Source: an uncultured beta proteobacterium (GTDB lineage Bacteria > Pseudomonadota > Gammaproteobacteria > Burkholderiales > Rhodocyclaceae). From it: a DNA stretch of 10,947 bases. Under the pieces are notes generated by a model. It saw only the letters and a list, made by a program, of their open reading frames with translations, was not told the DNA's origin and ran no database searches. The stretch spans positions 1-10,947 of the forward strand of contig CAIWVX010000461.1 in assembly GCA_903916205.1 (NCBI GenBank), read 5' to 3'. Within the stretch, counting starts at the first letter, position 1. The number at the start of each line of letters is the position of its first letter. Both the position numbers and the translations under genes were made by a program. Of the stretch, positions 1 to 7,890 are shown one piece after another.

Positions 1-366
1 GAATTTTTTACCGTACCAACTGGCTATTCCGCGCTGATGAAATGGTTTCAAACGCGTATCCGGCACGTATGACTTACCGAGTACCGTATAAGGTTTGTTG
101 GCAAAGCGGTGTAGGGGTTCGAGGCGCGGTTGAGCGTCCGGGATGTTATCGAGGTTATCCGGGATGTCGTCACCGGGGCCGTCATCCTTGTAATAGCCGC
201 CGCCATTTTTATGCGTCACTCTAGGCTTGCTGGCTGACTTCACTGCCGCAGACGTTGGATTGGCAACGGAGGTCGAAGTCTCTGCCGGATGCTGTGATCG
301 GCCACCGCACGCCGTCAGAAAAAGCACGAGCAGTGATAGCGGTAACAAGGTGCGATTGATCGTCAT
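1..366 (-). CDS. rlpA: RlpA septal-ring lipoprotein (lytic transglycosylase family), N-terminal part only
   Basis: The gene is cut by the left edge after exactly 122 codons. The start is ATG at 366-364, 9 nt after the rodA stop, with a modest AGGG-type ribosome site between them. The protein opens with a lipoprotein signal (MTINRT, then a hydrophobic stretch) and a lipobox LTAC with the lipidated cysteine at residue 20. A low-complexity Ser/Ala/Thr/Pro linker follows, then an acidic YYKDDGPGDD segment (residues 58-67) that I associate with proteobacterial RlpA. The visible part ends in GIASWYGKKF (113-122), the opening of the RlpA double-psi beta-barrel, where the conserved ASWYG sits. RlpA proteins are outer-membrane lipoproteins; in Pseudomonas aeruginosa RlpA cleaves glycan strands lacking stem peptides at the septum. 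The catalytic residues and any C-terminal SPOR domain lie outside the window, so activity cannot be judged. It is the last visible gene of the mre/rod cluster. Confidence 0.93.
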   Translation of the reverse strand, partial: MTINRTLLPLSLLVLFLTACGGRSQHPAETSTSVANPTSAAVKSASKPRVTHKNGGGYYKDDGPGDDIPDNLDNIPDAQPRLEPLHRFANKPYTVLGKSYVPDTRLKPFHQRGIASWYGKKF

Positions 367-375
367 TTCTTTGCC

Positions 376-1482
376 CTACTTTTTAACCAGCATCCGGTGT
401 GAATGGATGCTCATCAGAATGCCTAGGCCGCAAAACAAGGTCACCAAGGCGGTTCCGCCGTAACTCAGAAAGGGTAAGGGAATGCCGACGACCGGCAAGA
501 TCCCGCTAACCATGCCCATGTTGACGAAGACATAGGTAAAAAAGCTCAAGGTGATTGATCCGCCCATAACGCGAGCAAAGAGCGTTGAGGCGTTGGCCGT
601 GATCAATAATCCTCGGGCAATCAGCATCAGATAAAGCAAAACAAGAATGCAGTTACCGAGCAAACCGCGCTCCTCTGAAAAAACTGCAAAAATGAAATCC
701 GTGTGTCTTTCTGGGATGAATTCAAGATGCGTCTGAGTGCCTTCAAGCCAACCTTTGCCGAAGCCCCCGCCGGAGCCAATGGCGATAGTCGACTGGATGA
801 TGTGATAGCCCGAGCCTAGGGGATCGGTGCTTGGATCGATCAATGTCAGAATCCGCTTACGCTGGTAATCGTGCAAGAGAGTCCATATAAACGGAGCCGC
901 GCTGGCACCGGCCAGAACCAGGCCGGCAATAACTTTCCACGGCAGCCCAGCAAAGAAAATTACGTAAAATCCGGCCGCACCAACCAAAATGGCGGTTCCC
1001 AGATCCGGCTGCTTGGCGATCAAGCCAAAGGGCAAGAGCAATATCAGAACAGCAATGACGAAATGTCGAAATTTCAAGGCCACCTCATATTTTTGGAAAT
1101 ACCAGGCCAGCATCAGAGGCGTAGCGATTTTGAGTATTTCAGACGGTTGAATACGCATAAAACCGAATGATAGCCAGCGCTTTGCGCCATTAACCTTGAT
1201 CCCGAAAAGAAAGACCATTATCAGCAAAATCACCCCAAGAACATAAAGCGGGACGGCAAAACGCATGAGCTTCTGCGGCGGGAGTTGAGCGACATTCCAC
1301 ATCACCACCAAACCAACCACCATATTACCGAGCTGAGAAAGCGTACGGTTATTGCTGTCGTACGTGGCGCTGAAAACCGTAGCCAATCCGGCCAGCATAA
1401 GCAGACTGGTTATCAGCAACAGCGGGCCGTCAATGTGTTCGACGAGACGCGCACGAAAGCGATAAAAGTATGGCTGTAACAC
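376..1482 (-). CDS. rodA: RodA, SEDS-family peptidoglycan glycosyltransferase of the elongasome
   Basis: The 368-residue inner-membrane protein polymerises lipid II into glycan strands during side-wall growth, working with PBP2 encoded just upstream. It has about ten hydrophobic segments and matches the usual family length of about 370. The motif EFIPERHTDFIFA places the catalytic aspartate at residue 262, the position known from E. coli RodA. The SEDS signature runs from NMGMVSGILP (321-330) to PFLSYGG (337-343). Other family marks are the KRW (101-103) and QPSE (112-115) loop residues and AKQPDLGT (156-163). The start codon is GTG (1482-1480); the only preceding bases before the mrdA stop are 3 nt, and a good GAGGAG ribosome site lies in the last codons of mrdA. 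The stop is TAG. FtsW is the paralogous alternative, but position between mrdA and rlpA and the absence of division-cluster genes favour RodA. Confidence 0.97.
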   Translation of the reverse strand: MLQPYFYRFRARLVEHIDGPLLLITSLLMLAGLATVFSATYDSNNRTLSQLGNMVVGLVVMWNVAQLPPQKLMRFAVPLYVLGVILLIMVFLFGIKVNGAKRWLSFGFMRIQPSEILKIATPLMLAWYFQKYEVALKFRHFVIAVLILLLPFGLIAKQPDLGTAILVGAAGFYVIFFAGLPWKVIAGLVLAGASAAPFIWTLLHDYQRKRILTLIDPSTDPLGSGYHIIQSTIAIGSGGGFGKGWLEGTQTHLEFIPERHTDFIFAVFSEERGLLGNCILVLLYLMLIARGLLITANASTLFARVMGGSITLSFFTYVFVNMGMVSGILPVVGIPLPFLSYGGTALVTLFCGLGILMSIHSHRMLVKK

Positions 1483-1485
1483 CGG

Positions 1486-3393
1486 CTAATTCTCCTCTTC
1501 CGCAACCGTATCTTCGATAGCTGGCCCCTTGGGGAGTTTACCGAGAAGATAGTAATCAAAAACCATACGCGCAATCGGTGCGGCGGTTTGCGCCCCAAAT
1601 CCACCATTTTCGACAAGTACGGCAACGGCAATTTTTGGTTTGTCGGCCGGAGCAAAAGCAATAAACAGCGCATGGTCGCGCAATTCCTGCTTTAACTTGG
1701 AGGACTTGTAATCCGAACCTTTTAAACTGAAAACCTGAGCGGTTCCTGTCTTGCCGCCGGAGACATACTCCGCACCGGCAAAAGCCCGTGCGCCGGTTCC
1801 TTCTCGATTTACCCCGATCATAGCCTTCTTGATCGTTTCGATATGCTGCGGTTTCCATGGAAACGTGCGCATGGGTTCCGGCTCAACCCATTTTTTTTCG
1901 CCGGTTTTGCTGTCGGTGATATATTTTACGAGGTGCGGGCGGAACAGCACACCATCATTAGCGATGGCCGCCATAGCTTGCGCCAGCTGGATTGGAGTGT
2001 AAGCGTTATAACCTTGGCCGATGCCGATCGAGATGGTTTCACCGGCAAACCATTTTTGCTGTTCGCTACGTTTGAAACGGCGTTTTTTCCATTCAGGCGA
2101 CGGCAAAACGCCTTCGGATTCGCCTTCAATGTCGATCCCTGTTTTTTTGCCCAGTCCGAGTTGTCCCATGAAGCGGGCGATGTTGTCTATCCCCATATCA
2201 TTGGCCAGCATGTAGTAATAGGTGTCACACGATTGAACGATGGATTTGTACATATCCACTAAGCCATGCCCGTCTTTTTTATCATCGCGAAAGTGATGTC
2301 CGCCGAAATTGAAGAAGCCGGGGTCGGAGATAGTTTGACTGGCCGTGCGCTTACCCAGTTCGAGAGCGGCCAAGGCCATGAAGGGTTTGAAGGTTGAGCC
2401 CGGCGGATAAGCACCATTCAGCGCTCGGTTGATCATCGGTCGATCCGACGAATTATTGAGCTGATCCCAATCTTCCGAACGAATGCCATCAACAAAAAGA
2501 TTCGGATCAAAATTCGGCGTTGAGACCAGAGCAAGAACTCCGCCGGTTGAAGGCTCAATGGCGACGAGTGCGCCACGCCTGTCACCAAAAGCTTTTTCTG
2601 TAATTTCTTGCAAACGGGCGTCAAGTGTCAGTGTCAAATTATTGCCCGATACGGGCGCGGTACTTGAAAGCCGACGAATGGCCCGGCCACTGGAGTCGAT
2701 TTCAACTTCCTCGTAACCGGTTTCACCGTGTAGTTGAAACTCATATTTCTGCTCTAATCCTATTTTGCCGATATGGTCGGTCCCTTTGTAATTAGATTCC
2801 TGATCAAACTGCTCGATGATCGCGAGATCATTTTTGTTGATCCGGTTGATATAACCTATGGTATGCGAGGCAATGGAACCGAGAGGGTATTGTCGGAACA
2901 GGCGGGCCTTGACTTCAACGCCAGGGAAGCGATAACGATTGGCCGCAAATTTTGCAACCTCTTCATCGCTTAGGCGGGTGCGAATCGGCAAACTCTCAAA
3001 GATTTTACTTTCTTCAAGAAGCTTGCGAAAACGGCGTTTATCCTTGAGTTGAATCTCAATCAGTTTGCTCAGATTTTCAATCGTGGCATCGAGGTCGGGC
3101 ACATTTGAGGGCGTTATTTCAAGCGTAAAGGCCGAATAATTACGCGCCAGCACCGTGCCGTTTCGATCAACAATCACGCCACGATTCGGCGGAATCGGTA
3201 TCAGTGAGATGCGATTATCTTCAGCACGGGTAGTGAAGTAATCGTGTTGAATAACCTGCAAATAAAAAAATCGGCCAATCAAGAGGGCAAAAGCCAGCGC
3301 TACGGCGCTCGCCGCAAAAGCAATGCGAAAACGGAACCGATCAAGCTCGTCATCCTGAGTATTCAGTTGCTGCGAAGAGAGCCAATGACGCAA
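1486..3393 (-). CDS. mrdA: Penicillin-binding protein 2, elongasome transpeptidase
   Basis: PBP2 is a class B penicillin-binding protein that cross-links side-wall peptidoglycan in complex with RodA. I choose the TTG codon at 3393-3391, 10 nt after the mreD stop and 6 nt after GAGGGG. This gives 635 residues, close to the 633 of E. coli PBP2. The frame stays open to an ATG at 3492, but that start would overlap mreD by 89 nt and add a Cys-rich leader without family resemblance. With the TTG start, one membrane segment lies at about residues 22-47 (after ELDRFRFRI). The dimerisation/pedestal domain follows, with PPNRGVIVDRNG at about 68-79. The transpeptidase domain has all three motifs: STFK with nucleophile Ser333, SCD at 388-390, and KTG at 548-550. 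The C-terminus is acidic (EEEN). The stop TAG is 3 nt from rodA. Confidence 0.95.
   Translation of the reverse strand: MRHWLSSQQLNTQDDELDRFRFRIAFAASAVALAFALLIGRFFYLQVIQHDYFTTRAEDNRISLIPIPPNRGVIVDRNGTVLARNYSAFTLEITPSNVPDLDATIENLSKLIEIQLKDKRRFRKLLEESKIFESLPIRTRLSDEEVAKFAANRYRFPGVEVKARLFRQYPLGSIASHTIGYINRINKNDLAIIEQFDQESNYKGTDHIGKIGLEQKYEFQLHGETGYEEVEIDSSGRAIRRLSSTAPVSGNNLTLTLDARLQEITEKAFGDRRGALVAIEPSTGGVLALVSTPNFDPNLFVDGIRSEDWDQLNNSSDRPMINRALNGAYPPGSTFKPFMALAALELGKRTASQTISDPGFFNFGGHHFRDDKKDGHGLVDMYKSIVQSCDTYYYMLANDMGIDNIARFMGQLGLGKKTGIDIEGESEGVLPSPEWKKRRFKRSEQQKWFAGETISIGIGQGYNAYTPIQLAQAMAAIANDGVLFRPHLVKYITDSKTGEKKWVEPEPMRTFPWKPQHIETIKKAMIGVNREGTGARAFAGAEYVSGGKTGTAQVFSLKGSDYKSSKLKQELRDHALFIAFAPADKPKIAVAVLVENGGFGAQTAAPIARMVFDYYLLGKLPKGPAIEDTVAEEEN
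1492..1497 (-). promoter_or_regulatory. Ribosome binding site of rodA inside the end of mrdA
   Basis: On the minus strand GAGGAG ends 9 nt before the rodA GTG codon. The same bases encode the Glu-Glu residues near the PBP2 C-terminus, so the acidic tail doubles as the rodA ribosome site. It supports GTG at 1482 as the rodA start and suggests translational coupling of the two genes. Confidence 0.7.
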
Positions 3394-3399
3394 ACGTAT

Positions 3400-3405
3400 C
3401 CCCTC
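3400..3405 (-). promoter_or_regulatory. Ribosome binding site that fixes the mrdA TTG start
   Basis: GAGGGG on the minus strand overlaps the TGA stop of mreD and lies 6 nt before the in-frame TTG at 3393. No ATG or GTG occurs in frame between this site and the PBP2 membrane segment, so TTG is the best supported start. The overlap of stop codon and ribosome site suggests reinitiation by ribosomes finishing mreD. Confidence 0.65.
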
Positions 3406-3925
3406 AGATGGGCCGGTTGGCGTCGTGTTCAGTTGGCCGGTATTGCGGCAAAAGCAACACAAAGGTAAGCGGGAACCAGAGGCAGGTTGCAATCACCGGC
3501 CCAGCGAAATAGGACAGTCCGGGCAGTTCTACCCCCGGCGTGGCACGTACCCCGATCTGCATCAATTGCACGGCCAGCAATAGCGGCAAAACGTGCATCG
3601 CCTGCTGTACCAGCGGAAACCACAGGATGCGACGGGATAATGAAGAGGCCGCATAAGCAGCCAAAACATACGCTAGAGCATGTTGTCCGAGCAAATTGGC
3701 GTCGGCCACATCCATCGCTAATCCCAGTAAAAAAGCCGAACCCATGCCCACATAACGCGGTTCGCGAATACTCCAGAAAACCAAAAGCAAGGCCACCCAA
3801 TCAGGCATCCAGGGCCAAGCCGAGGGCGGGGTGGAATTCATCACGAGGGCAACGCATAGGCTAAACAAAATGAACCAGTAGCGAACCGGTTGCAGAATGC
3901 GCGAAGAAGAATAGGTCGGCTGCAT
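3404..3925 (-). CDS. mreD: MreD, rod shape-determining integral membrane protein
   Basis: The 173-residue protein is almost entirely hydrophobic, with about six predicted membrane segments (roughly residues 15-30, 40-56, 60-75, 80-98, 105-127 and 136-160). That is the size and topology of MreD. The GLAMDVADANLLGQHALAYVL stretch (68-88) is typical of the family, whose members share little other sequence. MreD binds MreC and helps assemble or regulate the RodA-PBP2 synthase; its molecular role is not fully settled. The ATG at 3925-3923 lies 3 nt after the mreC stop, with only a weak purine-rich AAAAGAGAA upstream inside mreC, so translation is probably coupled to mreC. Identification rests on hydropathy, size, the short conserved stretch and position between mreC and mrdA. 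Confidence 0.93.
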   Translation of the reverse strand: MQPTYSSSRILQPVRYWFILFSLCVALVMNSTPPSAWPWMPDWVALLLVFWSIREPRYVGMGSAFLLGLAMDVADANLLGQHALAYVLAAYAASSLSRRILWFPLVQQAMHVLPLLLAVQLMQIGVRATPGVELPGLSYFAGPVIATCLWFPLTFVLLLPQYRPTEHDANRPI

Positions 3926-3928
3926 GGA

Positions 3929-4858
3929 TTATTCTCTTTTCAATCGCTTCTTTTTGAAGCTCGGTTTGGCGGCTGATTTTATCGCTCCCGGAGACGTTTC
4001 CGCCGTCAATTCTGTCGGCAAGTTGAGCGGAGTCAGTGAATCCAGAACCATGACTTCACTAAAATTTTCAACGCCGGCAAGAGGAACGCAGTTGATTCGA
4101 GCGAAAGAGTATGAGGTATCACGTTCAATGCGGACAACCTTGGCAACCGGGAGGCCTGCTAGGAAAACGCCATCGAGTCCTGAAGTTACCAACAGGTCGC
4201 CATTCTGCACGTCGGCATTGGCTGGCATGAAGCGTAATTCGAGTTGCCCGTTACCCAGCCCGAAAGCCACGGAACGCAATCCGTTACGCACAATTTGTAC
4301 CGGTATCGCCTGTTCCTTATCGGTGATCAAAGTCACTTCAGAGACATAAGGAAAAACCCGAGTGACCTGCCCCATTACGCCAACATCATCAATGACCGGT
4401 TGACCAGGGATCATTCTGTCCTGCTGCCCCTTGTCGACAATCACCCGACGTGAGAAAGGATCTCGTGCGGCATAAAGAATCTGAGCTACGCGGCCATTGG
4501 TTTTCGGACGCTCCCTGATTTCAAGCAGTTTACGCAGACGGTCATTTTCAACTTCAAGCTGATTGGTGCGTAGTAATGTCGTCGCACCGTCCAGTTGCTT
4601 GCGCTTCAAACGTGCGTTTTCTTCCTGAAAGCGACTTAAGCTAGAAAAGTAATTTCCAGCATTCTCAAACAAGAAAACAGGCGCATGGGCGACCCGTTGT
4701 ATCGGGTGCGTCAGTAGTGATACGCCTTTTCTTAACAACTCCAAGGACTGGAGGCGGGCGTCAATGAACAGCAAGGCCATCGACAATCCAGCATAGAAAG
4801 AGAGCAGCGCTAGCGGTGCCGGTCCTCGCTTGAAAAACGGTGGCGGCTGATGATCCAT
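3929..4858 (-). CDS. mreC: MreC, periplasmic scaffold of the rod complex
   Basis: The 309-residue bitopic protein links MreB and MreD to PBP2 and activates the RodA-PBP2 pair. A short cytoplasmic N-terminus with QPPPFFKRGP (4-13) precedes one membrane helix at about residues 15-33. A periplasmic coiled coil follows at about 68-115 (repeated LxxEN-type heptads such as QEENARLKR and LEVENDRLRKLLEIRE), which normally mediates dimerisation. The paired beta-barrel domain runs from about 123 to 275. Conserved stretches are ARDPFSRRVIVDKG (131-144), GVMGQVTRV (160-168), LITDKEQAIPVQI (177-189) and DLLVTSGLDGVFLAGLPVAKV (221-241). The C-terminus ends in a basic tail (KKKRLKRE). The start is ATG at 4858-4856. 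The leader before it is pyrimidine-rich and I see no Shine-Dalgarno sequence, which could keep MreC well below MreB. Confidence 0.96.
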   Translation of the reverse strand: MDHQPPPFFKRGPAPLALLSFYAGLSMALLFIDARLQSLELLRKGVSLLTHPIQRVAHAPVFLFENAGNYFSSLSRFQEENARLKRKQLDGATTLLRTNQLEVENDRLRKLLEIRERPKTNGRVAQILYAARDPFSRRVIVDKGQQDRMIPGQPVIDDVGVMGQVTRVFPYVSEVTLITDKEQAIPVQIVRNGLRSVAFGLGNGQLELRFMPANADVQNGDLLVTSGLDGVFLAGLPVAKVVRIERDTSYSFARINCVPLAGVENFSEVMVLDSLTPLNLPTELTAETSPGAIKSAAKPSFKKKRLKRE

Positions 4859-4921
4859 GCGGTTCAGGAAGAAATAATAAGGGTGAAAGGCACGTTGACG
4901 CTTGGCTGGATATTACCTGCG

Positions 4922-4962
4922 GAAGCGTGCAGCGAAAACTTTACGCTTCGCTGCAAACGTTT
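4922..4962 (-). promoter_or_regulatory. mreB-mreC intergenic hairpin with alternative pairings
   Basis: The 112-nt gap between mreB and mreC (4859-4970) holds a perfect 8-bp inverted repeat: GCAGCGAA at 4929-4936 and TTCGCTGC at 4947-4954, with a 10-nt loop. In the minus-strand RNA it begins 16 nt after the mreB stop. GAAGCGT (4922-4928) can instead pair with ACGCTTC (4943-4949), which shares bases with the first stem, so the two hairpins exclude each other. A third element, ACGCTT at 4898-4903, can also pair with AAGCGT at 4923-4928. A self-complementary AAACGTTT lies at 4955-4962. No U-run follows, so it is not a classic intrinsic terminator. Attenuation, RNA processing or 3'-end protection of mreB mRNA are possible. 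The repeats are seen directly; the function is inferred. Confidence 0.5.
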
Positions 4963-4970
4963 CATTGCAT

Positions 4971-6053
<1,083 letters not shown>

Positions 6054-6064
6054 TTAAAGTAATT

Positions 6065-6093
6065 ATGATACCTTATATGGCCCTCTATTTTAA
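6065..6093 (-). promoter_or_regulatory. Candidate sigma-70 promoter for the mreB cluster
   Basis: On the minus strand TTAAAA (6093-6088) and TATCAT (6070-6065) are separated by 17 nt. They match the sigma-70 consensus at 4 of 6 and 5 of 6 positions. Transcription would start near 6058, giving a leader of about 44 nt. The surrounding 96-nt gap between the divergent mreB and gatC is AT-rich and the natural place for both promoters. For gatC I see isolated -10-like hexamers (TATGAT at 6064-6069, TTTAAT at 6089-6094) but no matching -35 element. Confidence 0.4.
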
Positions 6094-6110
6094 TAACTGA
6101 TTTCATCACC

Positions 6111-6398
6111 ATGTCGCTTACCCTAGAACAAGTTCGGCGCGTTGCCCATCTCGCGCGGATCGAAGTTACCGATGCCGAGGCGGAAAGTACGCTCGGCCAC
6201 CTGAACGGAATTTTCTCCCTGATCGAAGAAATGCAGGCTGTTGATACGCAAGGCGTTGAGCCGATGGCGCACGCTCAGAATCTGGCTCAGCGCCTGCGCG
6301 AAGATCGCGTAACCGAGGAGAATCGTCGGGCCGCTTTTCAGGCCATAGCGCCGGAAACTGAAGCCGGACTTTATCTTGTGCCCAAGGTGATCGAATGA
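6111..6398 (+). CDS. gatC: Aspartyl/glutamyl-tRNA amidotransferase subunit C
   Basis: GatC is the small structural subunit that wraps between GatA and GatB in the amidotransferase that converts Glu-tRNA(Gln) to Gln-tRNA(Gln) and Asp-tRNA(Asn) to Asn-tRNA(Asn). The 95 residues are the normal family length. The N-terminal helical part [20 protein letters not shown] (1-20) is highly characteristic. So is the later segment [20 protein letters not shown] (48-67), followed by the C-terminal [16 protein letters not shown] (80-95). The start is ATG at 6111; upstream bases (CTGATTTCATCACC) show no Shine-Dalgarno sequence. Its TGA stop overlaps the ATG of gatA in an ATGA junction, so the two are translationally coupled. 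It is the first gene of the gatCAB operon and reads away from mreB. Confidence 0.97.
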   Translation: MSLTLEQVRRVAHLARIEVTDAEAESTLGHLNGIFSLIEEMQAVDTQGVEPMAHAQNLAQRLREDRVTEENRRAAFQAIAPETEAGLYLVPKVIE

Positions 6399-7870
6399 TC
6401 GAATTAAACGTGTCAACTCTGTCACAGGCACTGGCGGCTAATAAAATTTCCAGCGTCGAACTGACCCAACTTTATCTTGACCGGATAGCCCAGCATAACC
6501 CGAACCTCAACGCCTTTATCACCGTTGATCCCGAAAGAAGTCTGGCGCAGGCTAAAGCCGCCGACAAACAGCGTGCAGCAGGCCATGCGGGGCCATTAAC
6601 GGGAATCCCGCTGGCGCAGAAAGACATTTTCTGCAGCAAGGGTTGGCTGACCACCTGCGGCTCCAGAATGCTCGGTAATTTTGTCAGTCCCTACGATGCC
6701 ACGGTGATCGAACGGTTTAATGCCGCCGGAGCCGTCACGCTTGGCAAGACCAATATGGACGAGTTTGCGATGGGCTCGTCGAATGAAACCTCATTTTTTG
6801 GCCCGGTAAAAAATCCTTGGAATACGGCCTGCGTTCCTGGCGGCTCTTCGGGTGGCTCGGCGGCAGCGGTGGCGGCACGGCTGGCTCCGGCGGCCACAGG
6901 GACTGATACCGGCGGTTCGATTCGCCAACCGGCCGCGTTGTGTAATCTGACAGGGCTTAAGCCAACTTACGGCGTGGTTTCGCGTTACGGCATGATCGCC
7001 TTTGCTTCTTCGCTTGATCAGGCGGGGCCGATGGCGCGTACCGCTGAAGATTGTGCGTTGCTGCTCAATACCATGGCCAGTTATGACGAACGTGATTCGA
7101 CCAGCCTAGATCGTCCGCAAGAAGATTACAGCCGTGATTTATCCGCCCCTGCCACGAACAAACCCTTAGCCGGACTGAGAATCGGCTTGCCGCAAGAATT
7201 TTTTGGTGAGGGCTGCTCCCGCGAGGTGATGGCGCTGGTTGAAGCGGCGATTGGCGAATACCGCAAGCTCGGGGCGGAAACGGTTGAGATCAGCCTACCC
7301 AATATGAAACTTTCCGTACCGGCGTATTACGTGATTGCTCCCGCCGAGGCTAGCTCGAATTTGTCGCGTTTTGATGGCGTGCGTTACGGTTATCGGGCGG
7401 CGGAGTATAACGATCTCAACGACATGTACGCCAAGAGCCGGAATCAAGGTTTCGGTGCCGAAGTCAAACGTCGCATCCTGATTGGCACCTATGTGCTTTC
7501 GCATGGGTATTACGACGCCTATTACCTTCAGGCACAGCGCATCCGTCGTTTGATTGCCCGTGATTTTGCTGACGCCTTTAAGTGCTGTGACGTGATCATG
7601 GGGCCAACCAGCCCGAGTACGGCCTTCAAAATTGGTGAGAAAACAGCCGATCCGGTGCAGATGTACCTCTCGGATATTTATACCATTGCGGTCAATCTAG
7701 CCGGACTGCCGGGAATGTCGATCCCCTGTGGGTTTACCGATGGCTTACCCGCTGGACTACAGTTGATTGGTGATTATTTCAGCGAAGCGCGCTTGCTTAA
7801 CATCGCGCATCGTTACCAACAAAGCACCGATTGGCATCAGCAACATCCGACCGCTGTTTTTGATCAGTAA
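6395..7870 (+). CDS. gatA: Aspartyl/glutamyl-tRNA amidotransferase subunit A (glutaminase subunit)
   Basis: GatA belongs to the amidase-signature family. It hydrolyses glutamine and passes the ammonia to the GatB site, where the misacylated tRNA is amidated. The protein has 491 residues, slightly longer than the common 475-485. The Ser-cis-Ser-Lys triad is intact: Lys76 in [11 protein letters not shown], Ser151 in [11 protein letters not shown], and the nucleophile Ser175 in [12 protein letters not shown]. These align with Lys79, Ser154 and Ser178 of Staphylococcus aureus GatA with a constant offset of 3. Other family marks are [15 protein letters not shown] (117-131) and [17 protein letters not shown] (187-203). 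The ATG at 6395 overlaps the gatC stop by 4 nt. The stop TAA is 20 nt before gatB. The operon context separates it from generic amidases. Confidence 0.98.
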   Translation: MIELNVSTLSQALAANKISSVELTQLYLDRIAQHNPNLNAFITVDPERSLAQAKAADKQRAAGHAGPLTGIPLAQKDIFCSKGWLTTCGSRMLGNFVSPYDATVIERFNAAGAVTLGKTNMDEFAMGSSNETSFFGPVKNPWNTACVPGGSSGGSAAAVAARLAPAATGTDTGGSIRQPAALCNLTGLKPTYGVVSRYGMIAFASSLDQAGPMARTAEDCALLLNTMASYDERDSTSLDRPQEDYSRDLSAPATNKPLAGLRIGLPQEFFGEGCSREVMALVEAAIGEYRKLGAETVEISLPNMKLSVPAYYVIAPAEASSNLSRFDGVRYGYRAAEYNDLNDMYAKSRNQGFGAEVKRRILIGTYVLSHGYYDAYYLQAQRIRRLIARDFADAFKCCDVIMGPTSPSTAFKIGEKTADPVQMYLSDIYTIAVNLAGLPGMSIPCGFTDGLPAGLQLIGDYFSEARLLNIAHRYQQSTDWHQQHPTAVFDQ

Positions 7871-7890
7871 GTCAGAGTGAGTAAAACGCG

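Noticed and set aside
42..463. Two short plus-strand frames (42-224 and 227-463)
   Set aside because: They oppose the rlpA signal peptide and linker and the rodA end; the minus-strand reading gives a coherent lipoprotein.
1843..2262. A 139-codon plus-strand frame opposite mrdA
   Set aside because: Fully antisense to the PBP2 transpeptidase domain, with no recognisable protein features.
4929..4954. Intrinsic terminator after mreB
   Set aside because: The stem is strong but the RNA continues with a mixed sequence, not a U-run; I keep it only as a hairpin of unknown role.
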